From assembly GCA_019637555.1 (NCBI GenBank), contig JAHBVK010000049.1, forward strand, positions 1 through 47,685: a stretch of 47,685 nucleotides of DNA. The letters run 5' to 3'. Below the pieces are notes generated by a model. The model was not told where the DNA came from and searched no databases. It was given only the letters and a program-made list of their open reading frames with translations. The DNA comes from Anaerolineae bacterium. GTDB taxonomy: Bacteria > Chloroflexota > Anaerolineae > Aggregatilineales > UBA2796. A program made the translations under genes and the position numbers. Shown here in pieces: positions 32,251 to 41,628 of the stretch (position 1 is the first letter of the stretch; each line of letters starts with the position of its first letter).

Positions 32251-34131
32251 ATGAAGCAACGAGTCAATTTCCTCGAACGGCTGCGGCAGGGTGTTTTGCT
32301 GGCAGATGGCGCAATGGGCACGATGCTGCATCAGGGCGGCGTATCTATCAACGACTGCTTCGATGCGCTCAACTTAGAAGCCCGCGATGCTGTGGTCGAG
32401 GTGCATCACAAATTCCTTGAGGCGGGCGCGGAATTGATCGAAACGAACAGTTTCGGCGCGAATCGCTTCAAGCTGAACGAGCATGGTTACGGCGACTATG
32501 TGCCGCAAATCAACGAATCTGCAGTGGAACTGGCGAGAATGGCAATTGCCCAACTACCCGCTGATGATCCGCTGCCACGCTACGTCGGCGGTGCGGTTGG
32601 TCCGTTGGGTGTGCGCTTAGCGCCCTATGGTCGTGTGCAGCCAGAACAAGCATATGAAGCGTTTAAGGAGCAAATCTCGGCGCTGATTGGCGCGGGCGTG
32701 GATGTAATCGTGCTGGAGACGTTCACCGATCTCAACGAGATCGAGGAAGCGATCAAGGCGGCGCGGGCGGTGAATCCCAATATCCCGATCATCGCCTCGA
32801 TGACCTTCACGCGCGATGACCGCACCCTGTACGGCGACGCTCCCCGTGAGGTTTCCATCCGGTTGACCGAACTAAACGTGGATGTGCTTGGGGTCAATTG
32901 CAGCGGCGGTCCTTCGCAGCTTGCCCGCATCGCGCAGGTAATGCGTGCCGTTGAGCCGGATGCGCTGATCTCAGTGATGCCCAACGCAGGATTCCCCGAA
33001 TATGTGGCGGGGCGGGTGATGTACCCCGCGACGGCGGATTACTTCGGTGAATACGCACTGGCATTCCGCAATTTGGGGATCAATGTGATCGGTGGCTGCT
33101 GCGGTACCACGCCGGAACACATCCACTCCATGCGGGCAGCGCTTGATGATCAGCAACGTCACGCGACAATTGTGGTGACGCTGCCTAGCGGTGGTCACGG
33201 CATCGATCCGACGTTGACGCCTGAACAGCCGACCGATCTGGCGCGCAAATTGAGTGAAGGCAAGTTCGTGTTCACGGTGGAGATGGCTCCGCCGCGCAGC
33301 TTCACGGCGCAGAAGGTGATCGCTTCGGCACAGATGCTGCAAGAGGCAGGAGTCGATTACATCAACGTGCCGGACAGCCCGATGGCGCGGATGCGGATGA
33401 GTCCGTGGGCGATGTGCCACCTGATTCAAGATCGCTTGCAGGTAGAAACAATCTTGCACTTTCCGACGCGGGGGCGCAATCTGCTGCGCGTACAAGGCGA
33501 TTTGCTGGCAGCGCACGCGCTGGGTATCCGCAATATCTTTGTGGTCATGGGCGACCCTACGAACATCGGTGATTATCCGGAAGCGAACGATAAGTACGAC
33601 ATCGTGCCCAGTGGTCTGATCAAGCTGATCAAGCAGAACCTGAACTCCGGCAAAGATCAGGCGGGTAACTCCATCGGTCAGCCGACGACGTTTCTGGTAG
33701 GCACTGCGCTGAATATGGGCGCGGCTGATCTGGATACGGAGATCAAGACACTGCAGAAGAAATTAGAAGCAGGCGCTGATTTCGCGCTTACCCAGACGAT
33801 CTACGATCCAAAGAAGGTGGAACTGTTCATCAAGCGCTACGAGCAGTTGCATGGAACCTTCAGGCTGCCGATCCTGATGGGCGTACTGCCGCTGTACGGT
33901 GCGCGTCACGCAGCGTTCCTGCACAACGAAGTGCCGGGTATCGAAATCCCCGATTCGATCCGCAAGCGTATTAGTGATGGTGGTGATGTCGCGCCGCACA
34001 TTGGAATTGAGATCGCCAGCGAACTGATCCGCGACCTACGTGGGATGGTTAACGGCGCGTATTTGATGCCACCGTTCGGCAAGTACGACATCGCAGCAGG
34101 GATCATCGAAGCGGCGAAACAGCCCGCCTAG
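32251..34131 (+). CDS. yitJ: Bifunctional homocysteine S-methyltransferase / 5,10-methylenetetrahydrofolate reductase
   Basis: A 626-residue fusion with the YitJ domain order. The N-terminal homocysteine S-methyltransferase barrel (about 1-300) has DGAMGTMLHQGG, ETNSFGANR and the three zinc-ligand cysteines: Cys217 in GVNCSGG and Cys283/284 in GGCCGTTPEH. The C-terminal flavin-dependent MTHFR domain (about 330-626) begins with FVFTVEMAPPRS and contains VYINVPD-type and GDPTNIGDYPE segments and a terminal AYLMPPFGKYDIAAGII. Together they feed methyl groups into methionine synthesis. The short gap to the racemase suggests shared transcription, though a functional link is not evident. Confidence 0.95.
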   Translation: MKQRVNFLERLRQGVLLADGAMGTMLHQGGVSINDCFDALNLEARDAVVEVHHKFLEAGAELIETNSFGANRFKLNEHGYGDYVPQINESAVELARMAIAQLPADDPLPRYVGGAVGPLGVRLAPYGRVQPEQAYEAFKEQISALIGAGVDVIVLETFTDLNEIEEAIKAARAVNPNIPIIASMTFTRDDRTLYGDAPREVSIRLTELNVDVLGVNCSGGPSQLARIAQVMRAVEPDALISVMPNAGFPEYVAGRVMYPATADYFGEYALAFRNLGINVIGGCCGTTPEHIHSMRAALDDQQRHATIVVTLPSGGHGIDPTLTPEQPTDLARKLSEGKFVFTVEMAPPRSFTAQKVIASAQMLQEAGVDYINVPDSPMARMRMSPWAMCHLIQDRLQVETILHFPTRGRNLLRVQGDLLAAHALGIRNIFVVMGDPTNIGDYPEANDKYDIVPSGLIKLIKQNLNSGKDQAGNSIGQPTTFLVGTALNMGAADLDTEIKTLQKKLEAGADFALTQTIYDPKKVELFIKRYEQLHGTFRLPILMGVLPLYGARHAAFLHNEVPGIEIPDSIRKRISDGGDVAPHIGIEIASELIRDLRGMVNGAYLMPPFGKYDIAAGIIEAAKQPA

Positions 34132-34153
34132 TCCGCTCGTTGCTTAGGAAGAA

Positions 34154-34399
34154 GTAGACCGGAGGATTTAAGGCTTGTCCGGAGTTTTTCAAGTGCTGAC
34201 GTGAGTAGACCGGAGGTTGAAAACCTCCGGCTACAATACTTTGGTAAACCCACTGAAGTGGGTTAGGAGCAAAAGGTGATCTTTGCTGAACCCTCTTTAG
34301 AGGGTTTCTAGAGTGTTGTAGCATGGGGTTTTGAACCCCATGCGTCCTGCGGCAAGCAGAGAAATAAACTCCGGACAAGCCTTTTAATCTACGGTCTAC
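34154..34399. mobile_element. MITE-like element with 34-nt terminal inverted repeats and no ORF
   Basis: The left end (34154-34187) and right end (34366-34399) are inverted copies, 29 of 34 bases identical, with an inner block of 18 identical bases containing GGCTTGTCCGGAGTTT. Inside lie four hairpins: 34210-34230 (CCGGAGGTT/AACCTCCGG), 34247-34264, 34289-34306 and 34322-34342 (CATGGGGTT/AACCCCATG). The first two are the repeat also seen at 1-62. No target-site duplication is clear and no transposase is nearby, so mobility is an inference. It fills most of the gap 34132-34465. Confidence 0.65.
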
Positions 34400-34465
34400 C
34401 CCTTCGAGCTTCTCACAGCAAAAAGCGTGATACACTAAACTCAATCTGTTTGTGAAGGATGTCAC

Positions 34466-34888
34466 ATGTCGATCTCAAGACTGCTGTTAACTGCTGCGGG
34501 AGTCTTTACGCTGGCGTTAGGCATCCTTCATTTCTTCTTCCCACTGCTGCTCGACTTCGCCCATGCGATCCCGCGTGAGGGTAATGCGCTAAAGCCCTTT
34601 CGACTCAGCTTGATCAGTTACCAGACCAAGCGCAGCGACGTTTACGGCATCGCGTGGGTGATGAATCACGCTGCCAGCTTCGTGCTGGTGTCTATTGGTG
34701 TGCTCTATCTGAACTGGATGGCGTGGATCGAATCGCCGCTGAAGCTGACCATCGGGCTGTGGATCGCGGGCTGGTGGCTGCTGCGTGCGGTGTCGCAGTT
34801 GTATGTGGGCAAACGTCCTGTCGATTGGTTTTTCGTGGGCTGGTTCGCGCTGCTTGGCGTTATTCATTTTGCGGTAGCCATCCAATGA
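34466..34888 (+). CDS. Small four-helix membrane protein
   Basis: A 140-residue integral membrane protein with about four hydrophobic helices (near 5-30, 62-80, 92-110, 120-138). It has a conserved-looking loop QTKRSDVYGIAWVMNHAASF between the first two helices and RPVDWFFVGW before the last. I recognise no functional family. AAGGA precedes ATG 34466. Its stop overlaps the start of the DUF2071 gene in an ATGA, so the two are translationally coupled and may act together. Confidence 0.8.
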   Translation: MSISRLLLTAAGVFTLALGILHFFFPLLLDFAHAIPREGNALKPFRLSLISYQTKRSDVYGIAWVMNHAASFVLVSIGVLYLNWMAWIESPLKLTIGLWIAGWWLLRAVSQLYVGKRPVDWFFVGWFALLGVIHFAVAIQ

Positions 34889-35631
34889 GACTGATCCACG
34901 ATATCGATCACCGCGCTTACCCGCCGCCTGATGGTGTGTGGCTGTTGCGGCAGACGTGGAGCGATCTGGCATTTTTGCACTGGCAAGTGCCAGCGGCGCA
35001 GCTACAGCGCTGGATTCCGGCGGGATTGCAGCTCGATACCTACGACGGCGCGGCGTGGATCGGGATCGTGCCCTTCCAGATGTCCGATGTCTCGCTGCGT
35101 GGACTGCCTGCCCTGCCGCTGCTGTCGTACTTTCCTGAGATGAACGTGCGTACTTATGTGATCGCGGACGGCAAACCCGGCGTGTTTTTCTTCAGCCTCG
35201 ATGCGGGCAATCCGCTGGCGGTTTTGTTGGGACGGCGCTGGTATCGGCTGCCCTATTTCAACGCCGAAATGACGATCACGCGGGAAAATGGCGCGGTGGA
35301 TTACTACAGCCAGCGCAGGCATCGCGGTCAGCCAAACGTCGAGTTCAGCGCCCGCTACCGTGCCAGCAGCGCCATCTACGCCGCCGCACGCGGATCGCTG
35401 GATCACTGGCTGACGGAACGCTACTGCCTGTATACGACAGGATGGGGCGGGGAGCTGCTGCGCGGCGAAATCCAGCATCGGCAGTGGGAGTTGCAGCGCG
35501 GTGAAGCGGAGATCAGGACGAACACGCTGACGCAGCCGCTAGGAATCGAGTTGACGGCTGCGCCGCTGGTTCACTTTGTGCAGCGCATTCAGATGATCGG
35601 CTGGCTGTTAGCGCGCGTCAGCAGCAGCTAA
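34885..35631 (+). CDS. DUF2071 (YqjF-like) protein
   Basis: A 248-residue protein of the DUF2071/YqjF family, whose biochemical role is not established. Family features are clear: a WSDLAFLHWQVPAAQLQRWI start, LDTYDGAAWIGIVPFQM, FPEMNVRTYV, GVFFFSLDAGN, a LPYFNAEM segment and WLTERYCLYTTGWGG. The reading frame is open further upstream, but ATG 34885 fits the family start and overlaps the upstream membrane-protein stop by four bases. Confidence 0.88.
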   Translation: MRLIHDIDHRAYPPPDGVWLLRQTWSDLAFLHWQVPAAQLQRWIPAGLQLDTYDGAAWIGIVPFQMSDVSLRGLPALPLLSYFPEMNVRTYVIADGKPGVFFFSLDAGNPLAVLLGRRWYRLPYFNAEMTITRENGAVDYYSQRRHRGQPNVEFSARYRASSAIYAAARGSLDHWLTERYCLYTTGWGGELLRGEIQHRQWELQRGEAEIRTNTLTQPLGIELTAAPLVHFVQRIQMIGWLLARVSSS

Positions 35632-35635
35632 TCAA

Positions 35636-35932
35636 TCACGAACCATCATTGACTTGTTTGTTGGGATTAGTCTCTTCCATCTGGCGGCGCAGTTCGGCGG
35701 TGTCAATGAACTTGGCGGTTTTGTACTTATCTTCTTCTTCGCTAACGGGGCGCGATTCAAGAAAATTAGCATCTCCCGCTTGCTCGTAGAAAAAGGTCGG
35801 GGGCCACATCTCAGGCTGGCGGCGCGAACTAGCTAAACCGCCGATCAAGCCGATCAGGATGATCAGCAGACTGACAATGCCTAGAACCAGTGCGATGATC
35901 ACCAACGTAGTAGCGGTGCTGCTCTCAACCAT
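35636..35932 (-). CDS. Small single-helix membrane protein
   Basis: A 98-residue protein with one strongly hydrophobic N-terminal helix (about 8-33, TLVIIALVLGIVSLLIILIGLIGG) and a charged C-terminal tail (EEEDKYKTAKFIDTAELRRQME). AGGGGG precedes its ATG. It lies between two plus-strand genes, tail to tail with the DUF2071 gene and divergent from the cyclase gene. I do not recognise it; the clean start and membrane helix argue that it is real. Confidence 0.65.
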   Translation of the reverse strand: MVESSTATTLVIIALVLGIVSLLIILIGLIGGLASSRRQPEMWPPTFFYEQAGDANFLESRPVSEEEDKYKTAKFIDTAELRRQMEETNPNKQVNDGS

Positions 35933-36042
35933 AGACTTGATACCCCCTAAGAACCGACGACCTGTTGCGCTTTTATGTTCTGCATATTTTAATGTTATAT
36001 CTCAAAATGCCTATTATGTAGGCTACTGATAAAATTAACGAT

Positions 36043-39000
36043 ATGTTGACCCCACAGGAACTGCTGCACGTCTTTGGACCATATCTGCCTACAGATCGCT
36101 TCCGCGCGATCTTGCGCGGTGCCGAATTGCCTGCACAGACGCGCGGCGCGGCGATGGTGGTCGATATGTCCGGCTTTTCCGAAATGACGGCGCAGTTGGT
36201 GGAAGTTCACGGTGCACAGCGTGCCAGCGAAGAACTCAAACGCCGTCTCAATCCCATGTTCGAGGCGATTGCCGGACAGGTTTTCCAGTACGGCGGCAGC
36301 GTGATCCACTTCGCGGGGGATGGCTTCACCGCGTGGTTCGATGACGCTCCCGCGTCTGCTCCCCCCGAAACAGCAGCGCCAGTGCTTGGCGTACTGCGGG
36401 CGCTTTGCGCCGGACGCGAAATGCAAAGCCTGATGCGGCTGTGGCCCTCACTGCGGCTGCGTGTGTGCATCGCCGAGGGGGTCGGATCGCGCTATGTAGT
36501 CGGTTTGCCCGAACACGGCTTGACCGACGTGCTAGCAGGTCCGGCGGCACATGCGGCGAATCGGCTGGTCGGAGAGACGACCTCCGAGCAGGTGATGGTG
36601 CACTCTAGCTCGCTGGCGCTGCTGCGTCGGGAGAACGTGCCGCTGGAAATCTCGGAAACGGGCAACGCGATCTTATTAAACAGCGCGGAAGCCGCCATGG
36701 ACGCCTTGATCCGCGCTGCCCGCAATTACCGCTGGTCGGCGTGGCAGTTGGATGTGGAGGAGGAGAAAGTCGTCGCGGCACTGCGTCCGTACATCTCCTC
36801 AGCGATCCGCGAACAGGTAGAACAGGGCTTGAGCCAATTCGTAGGTGAACTGCGCTTAGCGCTGCCGATGTTCATCCGTTTCGAGCCAGTGGTTGAAGAT
36901 GTGAACGAGGCACAGACTTCCAGCGAATATCGCAGCGAACGCGAACTGCTGGATGAATACGTGGGCACAGTGCAGCGCGTGCTTACGGAATTCGGCGGCA
37001 GATTAGTCTCCGTCGAGGTCAGCGACAAAGGCAGCGTGATCTTCGCTGTGTTCGGTGCGCCCGTCACTTACGGTGATGATGCCGTGCGCGCCATCAACGC
37101 GGCGTTGAAACTGCGCGAGATCGCTGGCAAAAGCGACGATGCCGGAATTCGTGGACAGCGCATCGCCATCAGTCGCGGTTATCTATACACAGGCGTGATC
37201 GGCGGTGAGGCGCGGCACGAATACAGCACCATTGGTGACGAAACCAATATCGCCGCGCGTTTGATGGTCGCCGCTAGCGACGGACAGATATTGACCACCT
37301 CCGCAGTGCGCAAAGAAGCACGCCGCCGCATCCTATTTCAGGATGTGCCGCCGATCTCGGTAAAGGGACGCCCCGAACCGATCCCCGTCTCCGAGCCGCT
37401 GAGCTTGCGCTCACGCAGCAGCGCCTCGCGCAAATTCACGCGCGGTTTTCTGGTAGGCAGAAGCGCCGAACTGGCGCAGATCCGTAAGCTGCTGGCAGCC
37501 GTCGAGGATAATCATCCGCGCATTTTGCGGATCGAGGGTACGGCGGGCATCGGCAAGACGCGGCTGCTGGAAGAAGCGGCGCGTGTTGCTTCCGTCGGCG
37601 GCTTCAGTACCGCCATTGGCGTGTGCATCAGCACCGGACGCAGCGTCCCTTACTTGCCGTGGCGGGAAGCGCTTGCCAGTTTGCTGGAACTGCAAATGGA
37701 TACCTCCAGCAGCAGCACCATCGCCGCGCAACTCGAAACCCTGATCCGCGAGCTTGATCCGCAGTGGATGGCGCGGCTGCCTCTGCTCGGCGACGTACTT
37801 CAGATCGACATCCCCGATACCTCGCTGACCGCTAATCTGGAAGGACGCCAGCGCAGTCAAGCCGTCTTTACGCTAGTCACCGATATTCTGGTGAAAATGG
37901 CGCAGCGGCAGCCGCTGTTGTTCTGCCTCGAAGATACGCAGTGGTTGGATGAAGGTTCCGAAGCCCTGACCATCGATCTGGCGCGGCGGCTGATGGTCGA
38001 AACGGTGCCGATCATGTTGATCATGGTGCATCGTTCCCTCAGCGACATTGATCATCCGCCGATGCTGCTCAAAGTGGTCACCGATATGTATCTGCATCAG
38101 CGGCTGGAATTACAGGCGCTGACGCCCACCGAAGTGTTCACCATCATCGAGCGCTACTTGAACACACCGATCCCGCCGGAACTGGCGCACTTCGTGTTCA
38201 GCCGCACACAGGGTAATCCTCTGTTCGTGCAGGAAGTGCTGGATACGCTGCTGGAGACGGAGCGGATCAAGGTGGTCAATGGGCGCATGCAGATCAATAC
38301 CAAGCTGGAAGAAACTGATCTACCGCCGACAGTGCAAGGCTTGATTCAGGCACGCATTGATCGGCTTGAGGAAATGGATAAGCTGCTGCTCAAAGTCGCT
38401 GCCGTGATCGGGCGCGAATTCCAGCTTCGCACGCTGATGGACAGTCTGCCGATCCCCTTGAGCGCCGACGACATCCTCCAGCGGCTGCATCGCTTACAGG
38501 TGCGCGATTTCCTCGTGCTTGAGGAACGCGACGGCGAACAGGTCTGCCATTTCAAGCATGGCATCACGCAGGATGTCACCTATCAGAGTTTGCCCTTCAC
38601 GCAGCGCCGACAATTGCATCTAGCGGTGGCGGTGACTCTGCAAAAGTTGACTCCGGAGCCAGTAGAGGCGCTGGCGTATCACTTTTCACGGGCGAGCGAG
38701 GATAGATCGGCACGTAAGTACCTGCTGCAAGCGGCACACAAGGCATTCGATGGCTTCGCCCCCGCTGCCGCGCTGAGTTACTTCTCGCAGGCGTATGAAC
38801 TCTCGCACACGGATGCCGAACGTGCCGAAGTGGTCAGCAGCCGCCTTGAGGTGCTCGCCCGCAATGCCGAGACGGGTGCGCTGCGCGTACAGATCGAGGC
38901 GCTGTCGCGGCTGGCGGAGCAGAACAACCGCGACGATTGGCGGGCGTTGGTCTATTTCTACCGCGCTCAACTGCACATCCAGACGACGACATGGAGTGCC

Positions 39001-40152
39001 GCCGTCGAAGCAGCCGAGACCGCTGCCCGCTTAGCGGAGGCAAACAACGACGACGAACTGCTGTGGACGTGTTACCGCTTGCTGTGGGAAGGCTACCATC
39101 GCCTGCGCCAGCCGGATAAAACACATGCGCTAAACATCAAGATCAGCGAGGCATCCCTGCGCTTGGGCGATGAGCGCACAGGCATTGAGTTCATGCTGAT
39201 GCAGCTTGAAGATGGCTATGTGGATGACACCGAGGATGCCGTGACCATCGCTGAATACGCCCTAGAGACGGCGCAGGCGCAGGGCGATCTGGTGTTGGAG
39301 GCACGCTGCACGCGCTTATTGGGATCACTGCACGAGCAGTCCGGTGGCTTAATGGCAGCGCTTACGGCGTGGCGGCAAGAAGTGTCGATCTTGCGCCAGC
39401 TCGGAGATCGGCGCGGCGAGGGGTTGACCTTGAACCGTATCGGCGCGGTGCTGATCAGTTTGGGGCAGTTCAGCGAGGCAAACAGCCACCTCTTAGATGC
39501 GTATCGTCTGCTGCGGCAGATGGGCGAACGGGCGGGCGAGGCGGATAGTCTGATCCAGCTTGGTGTGATCGCGGAACACTACCGCGCTTATGGCGAAGCG
39601 CTGGCGTATCTCAACCGCGGCTTGGTGATCCAGAAATCACTGAGCGCTTTGGACGACTCGGCACGAACGCTCTACCACATGGGCACGGTGCATCTGGCAC
39701 GCAGCGAATACGATGATGCCTTGAGTTCGTTCATTCAGGCGCGCAGCGTACTGCGGAATGTGGGGACGTTGGGGCGCTTCGCCGAGATCGAGATCGCGCT
39801 TGGCGAGGTGGCACTGCGACGCAGCGATAGCGAGAAGGCGATGCGCCGTCTGACTCCGCATCTGGATACGCTGGAGCATGAGTGGGTGAACGACTTCATT
39901 CAGCCGGGCATGGCGTTCTGGCGGGCGGTGCTGATCCTCGAAGCGGCGAACGAGACGGCGCAAGCGGATAAACTACGTCGCGTGTTCCAGCAGCGCGTAG
40001 ATCGGGTCAGTGGATCGCTGCAAGATACGCTGTGGCGCAAGGCGTATCGCAGCGGCATCTGGTATCACGCCGCACTGCTGGATAGGACGATCACTGCTGC
40101 TGCCAGCCGCGATGGTACGGGACCGCTAACATTGCCTACTGATGCCCCTTGA
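36043..40152 (+). CDS. Soluble-adenylyl-cyclase-like protein: two class III cyclase domains, AAA/STAND ATPase, TPR region
   Basis: A 1369-residue cytoplasmic protein with the layout of animal soluble adenylyl cyclase (ADCY10). Cyclase domain C1 (about 36-215) has both metal-binding aspartates, Asp41 (VVDMSGFSEM) and Asp93 (HFAGDGF), but a degenerate NxxxR site (AHAANRL). Domain C2 (about 270-440) lacks the metal aspartates (SDKGSVIFAVFG) but keeps the transition-state pair Asn402 and Arg406 (GDETNIAARL). They should form one active site between them, making cAMP or another cyclic nucleotide. A STAND-type ATPase follows (Walker A GTAGIGKT 499-506, Walker B LLFCLEDTQWLD 625-636), then helical TPR repeats to the end. 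At the position of the bicarbonate-contacting Lys of sAC there is a His (residue 89). No DNA-binding domain is present. The last 17 bases overlap the convergent UPF0261 gene. Confidence 0.9.
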   Translation: MLTPQELLHVFGPYLPTDRFRAILRGAELPAQTRGAAMVVDMSGFSEMTAQLVEVHGAQRASEELKRRLNPMFEAIAGQVFQYGGSVIHFAGDGFTAWFDDAPASAPPETAAPVLGVLRALCAGREMQSLMRLWPSLRLRVCIAEGVGSRYVVGLPEHGLTDVLAGPAAHAANRLVGETTSEQVMVHSSSLALLRRENVPLEISETGNAILLNSAEAAMDALIRAARNYRWSAWQLDVEEEKVVAALRPYISSAIREQVEQGLSQFVGELRLALPMFIRFEPVVEDVNEAQTSSEYRSERELLDEYVGTVQRVLTEFGGRLVSVEVSDKGSVIFAVFGAPVTYGDDAVRAINAALKLREIAGKSDDAGIRGQRIAISRGYLYTGVIGGEARHEYSTIGDETNIAARLMVAASDGQILTTSAVRKEARRRILFQDVPPISVKGRPEPIPVSEPLSLRSRSSASRKFTRGFLVGRSAELAQIRKLLAAVEDNHPRILRIEGTAGIGKTRLLEEAARVASVGGFSTAIGVCISTGRSVPYLPWREALASLLELQMDTSSSSTIAAQLETLIRELDPQWMARLPLLGDVLQIDIPDTSLTANLEGRQRSQAVFTLVTDILVKMAQRQPLLFCLEDTQWLDEGSEALTIDLARRLMVETVPIMLIMVHRSLSDIDHPPMLLKVVTDMYLHQRLELQALTPTEVFTIIERYLNTPIPPELAHFVFSRTQGNPLFVQEVLDTLLETERIKVVNGRMQINTKLEETDLPPTVQGLIQARIDRLEEMDKLLLKVAAVIGREFQLRTLMDSLPIPLSADDILQRLHRLQVRDFLVLEERDGEQVCHFKHGITQDVTYQSLPFTQRRQLHLAVAVTLQKLTPEPVEALAYHFSRASEDRSARKYLLQAAHKAFDGFAPAAALSYFSQAYELSHTDAERAEVVSSRLEVLARNAETGALRVQIEALSRLAEQNNRDDWRALVYFYRAQLHIQTTTWSAAVEAAETAARLAEANNDDELLWTCYRLLWEGYHRLRQPDKTHALNIKISEASLRLGDERTGIEFMLMQLEDGYVDDTEDAVTIAEYALETAQAQGDLVLEARCTRLLGSLHEQSGGLMAALTAWRQEVSILRQLGDRRGEGLTLNRIGAVLISLGQFSEANSHLLDAYRLLRQMGERAGEADSLIQLGVIAEHYRAYGEALAYLNRGLVIQKSLSALDDSARTLYHMGTVHLARSEYDDALSSFIQARSVLRNVGTLGRFAEIEIALGEVALRRSDSEKAMRRLTPHLDTLEHEWVNDFIQPGMAFWRAVLILEAANETAQADKLRRVFQQRVDRVSGSLQDTLWRKAYRSGIWYHAALLDRTITAAASRDGTGPLTLPTDAP

Positions 40153-41356
40153 TCAGTTGATCCAGTTTTTCCGCCATTTGCGCCGCGAACGCTGGATCAT
40201 TGATGTCTGTGTCCACTTCCAGCAGCTCAATATCTTTCCGCAAATTGGACTTCAACGCCTCGAATAACGCTGCGTCAGCCTGTGGATCGTAAAACGATTT
40301 GCCCTCCACATCGATCAGCGAGACGCCCTTGCGGGGGATGAACACGGCGACGGGACTGGCTGCCTTATTCAGCTTTTCCGCGATGATGCGCCCGAGCTGG
40401 GCGTTCTCGGCGGCAGTGGTGCGCATCAGCGTAACGGTGGTATTGTGCTGGTGGAATTGCCGTTTCGCGAACTGTGCTGGCACACTCTCCCGCGCTCCGA
40501 AGTTGACCATATCCAGTGCACCCAGCGACACTACTTGTGGCACGCCTGCTTTGCCCGCCGCCTCCAAGCGATCCGGTCCCGCGCTGAGGATGCCGCCGAC
40601 CAGTTCATCAGCCAATTCAGTGGTTGTAACATCCAGCACGCCCGCCATGAAGCCCGCTTCGATCAAACTTTCCATCGACTTGCCACCTGTTCCGGTGGCG
40701 TGGAACACGATCACTTCATAGCCGCGTCGTTCCAGGTCTCTGCGAGCTGTGGTGACGCAGGGCGTGGTGACGCCAAACATGGTCGCGCCGATCAGCGGCT
40801 TGCTGCTGCTAGATGGCTGGAAATTGGCGTAGCCTTTCGCCATGCCCACGATGGCGCTGGCGGCGTTACCGAGGATGCGCTCGGACAGCCGATTGATCCC
40901 CGCGATGTCCACCACCGAGTACATCATGGTCACATCCGTCTCACCGACGAAAGCGCGGGTATCGCCGGATGCCATCGTGGAGACCATCAACTTGGGGACG
41001 CCGATGGGCAGCGCGCGCATCACAAACGTGCCTAAGTTGGTGCCGCCCGATCCGCCGAGGGCGATGATGCCATGCAGTGTGCCCTGCCGGAAAAGATCGA
41101 GGCACAATGCCAGCGCGCCGCGTGCCATTGTCTCCACGGCGCTGTTGCGATCTCCGGCGGCGACCAACTCCTGCACCGTAGCGCCTGCCGCCTTTGCCAC
41201 CTCTTCGCGGCTGATGTCCGCCTGCACTAGCGCCTTATCTTTGATCCCGCCATCGATCAGGATCGTATGGCAGCCCGCCGCACGGATCAGATCGCGCACA
41301 TAAGCGTATTCGTGACCTTTGGTGTCCAGAGTACCCAGTAAAACCACCGTTGCCAT
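40136..41356 (-). CDS. Tm-1-like / UPF0261 family protein
   Basis: A 406-residue protein of the UPF0261 family, related to the tomato virus-resistance protein Tm-1. It has the N-terminal VVLLGTLDTKGHEYAYVRDLI, GIIALGGSGGTNLGTFVMRALPIGVPKLMVSTMASGDT, a second domain beginning LIGATMFGVTTPCV, and VFHATGTGGKSMESLI. Bacterial members are ATP-binding proteins of uncertain reaction, often near aldolase-like or TIM-barrel signal-transduction proteins; no such partner is seen here. Its stop lies inside the 3' end of the convergent cyclase gene (17-base overlap). Confidence 0.9.
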   Translation of the reverse strand: MATVVLLGTLDTKGHEYAYVRDLIRAAGCHTILIDGGIKDKALVQADISREEVAKAAGATVQELVAAGDRNSAVETMARGALALCLDLFRQGTLHGIIALGGSGGTNLGTFVMRALPIGVPKLMVSTMASGDTRAFVGETDVTMMYSVVDIAGINRLSERILGNAASAIVGMAKGYANFQPSSSSKPLIGATMFGVTTPCVTTARRDLERRGYEVIVFHATGTGGKSMESLIEAGFMAGVLDVTTTELADELVGGILSAGPDRLEAAGKAGVPQVVSLGALDMVNFGARESVPAQFAKRQFHQHNTTVTLMRTTAAENAQLGRIIAEKLNKAASPVAVFIPRKGVSLIDVEGKSFYDPQADAALFEALKSNLRKDIELLEVDTDINDPAFAAQMAEKLDQLIKGHQ

Positions 41357-41628
41357 CAGACAAACTCCTGAAATAAAAATCGGTAACCAAAAAATATAGG
41401 AAAAGCATACCGCGCTGGCGCTAGTTTGAAATAGCCCTGAAACATCAAGTGTATTCAGGCTGTCGTATACTGCCGACAGTTTGCATCACCGATTGACCAA
41501 GACTAGCGTCCAAGTGGTTGCTCGGCGGTGAAAACGGAGACGATGTGACCGAAACCTTTGACCATTAGCCGACTCGTTGTCTCTTACATCATTCACCTAA
41601 CGTTGCAGCGCAAGAGGCGAGACTTCTT
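41357..41628. other. Divergent intergenic region upstream of UPF0261 and YfhO-like genes
   Basis: These 272 bases should hold the promoters of both divergent genes. An inverted repeat CTGTCG (41460-41465) / CGACAG (41474-41479) brackets a TATACT (41466-41471), which could be a -10 box inside an operator. No convincing -35 was found. No gene is visible. Confidence 0.3.

Noticed and set aside
34201..34350. CRISPR-like array
   Set aside because: The hairpins are different from each other and there are no regularly spaced identical repeats with unique spacers.
34103..34465. 120-residue minus-strand frame in the gap after the methyltransferase/MTHFR gene
   Set aside because: It spans the inverted-repeat element and hairpins, with no domain or ribosome-binding site.
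37441..40152. LuxR-type DNA-binding end on the cyclase/ATPase/TPR protein
   Set aside because: The C-terminus has only helical repeats and a short tail; no helix-turn-helix signature is present, unlike the regulator at 11673-14141.
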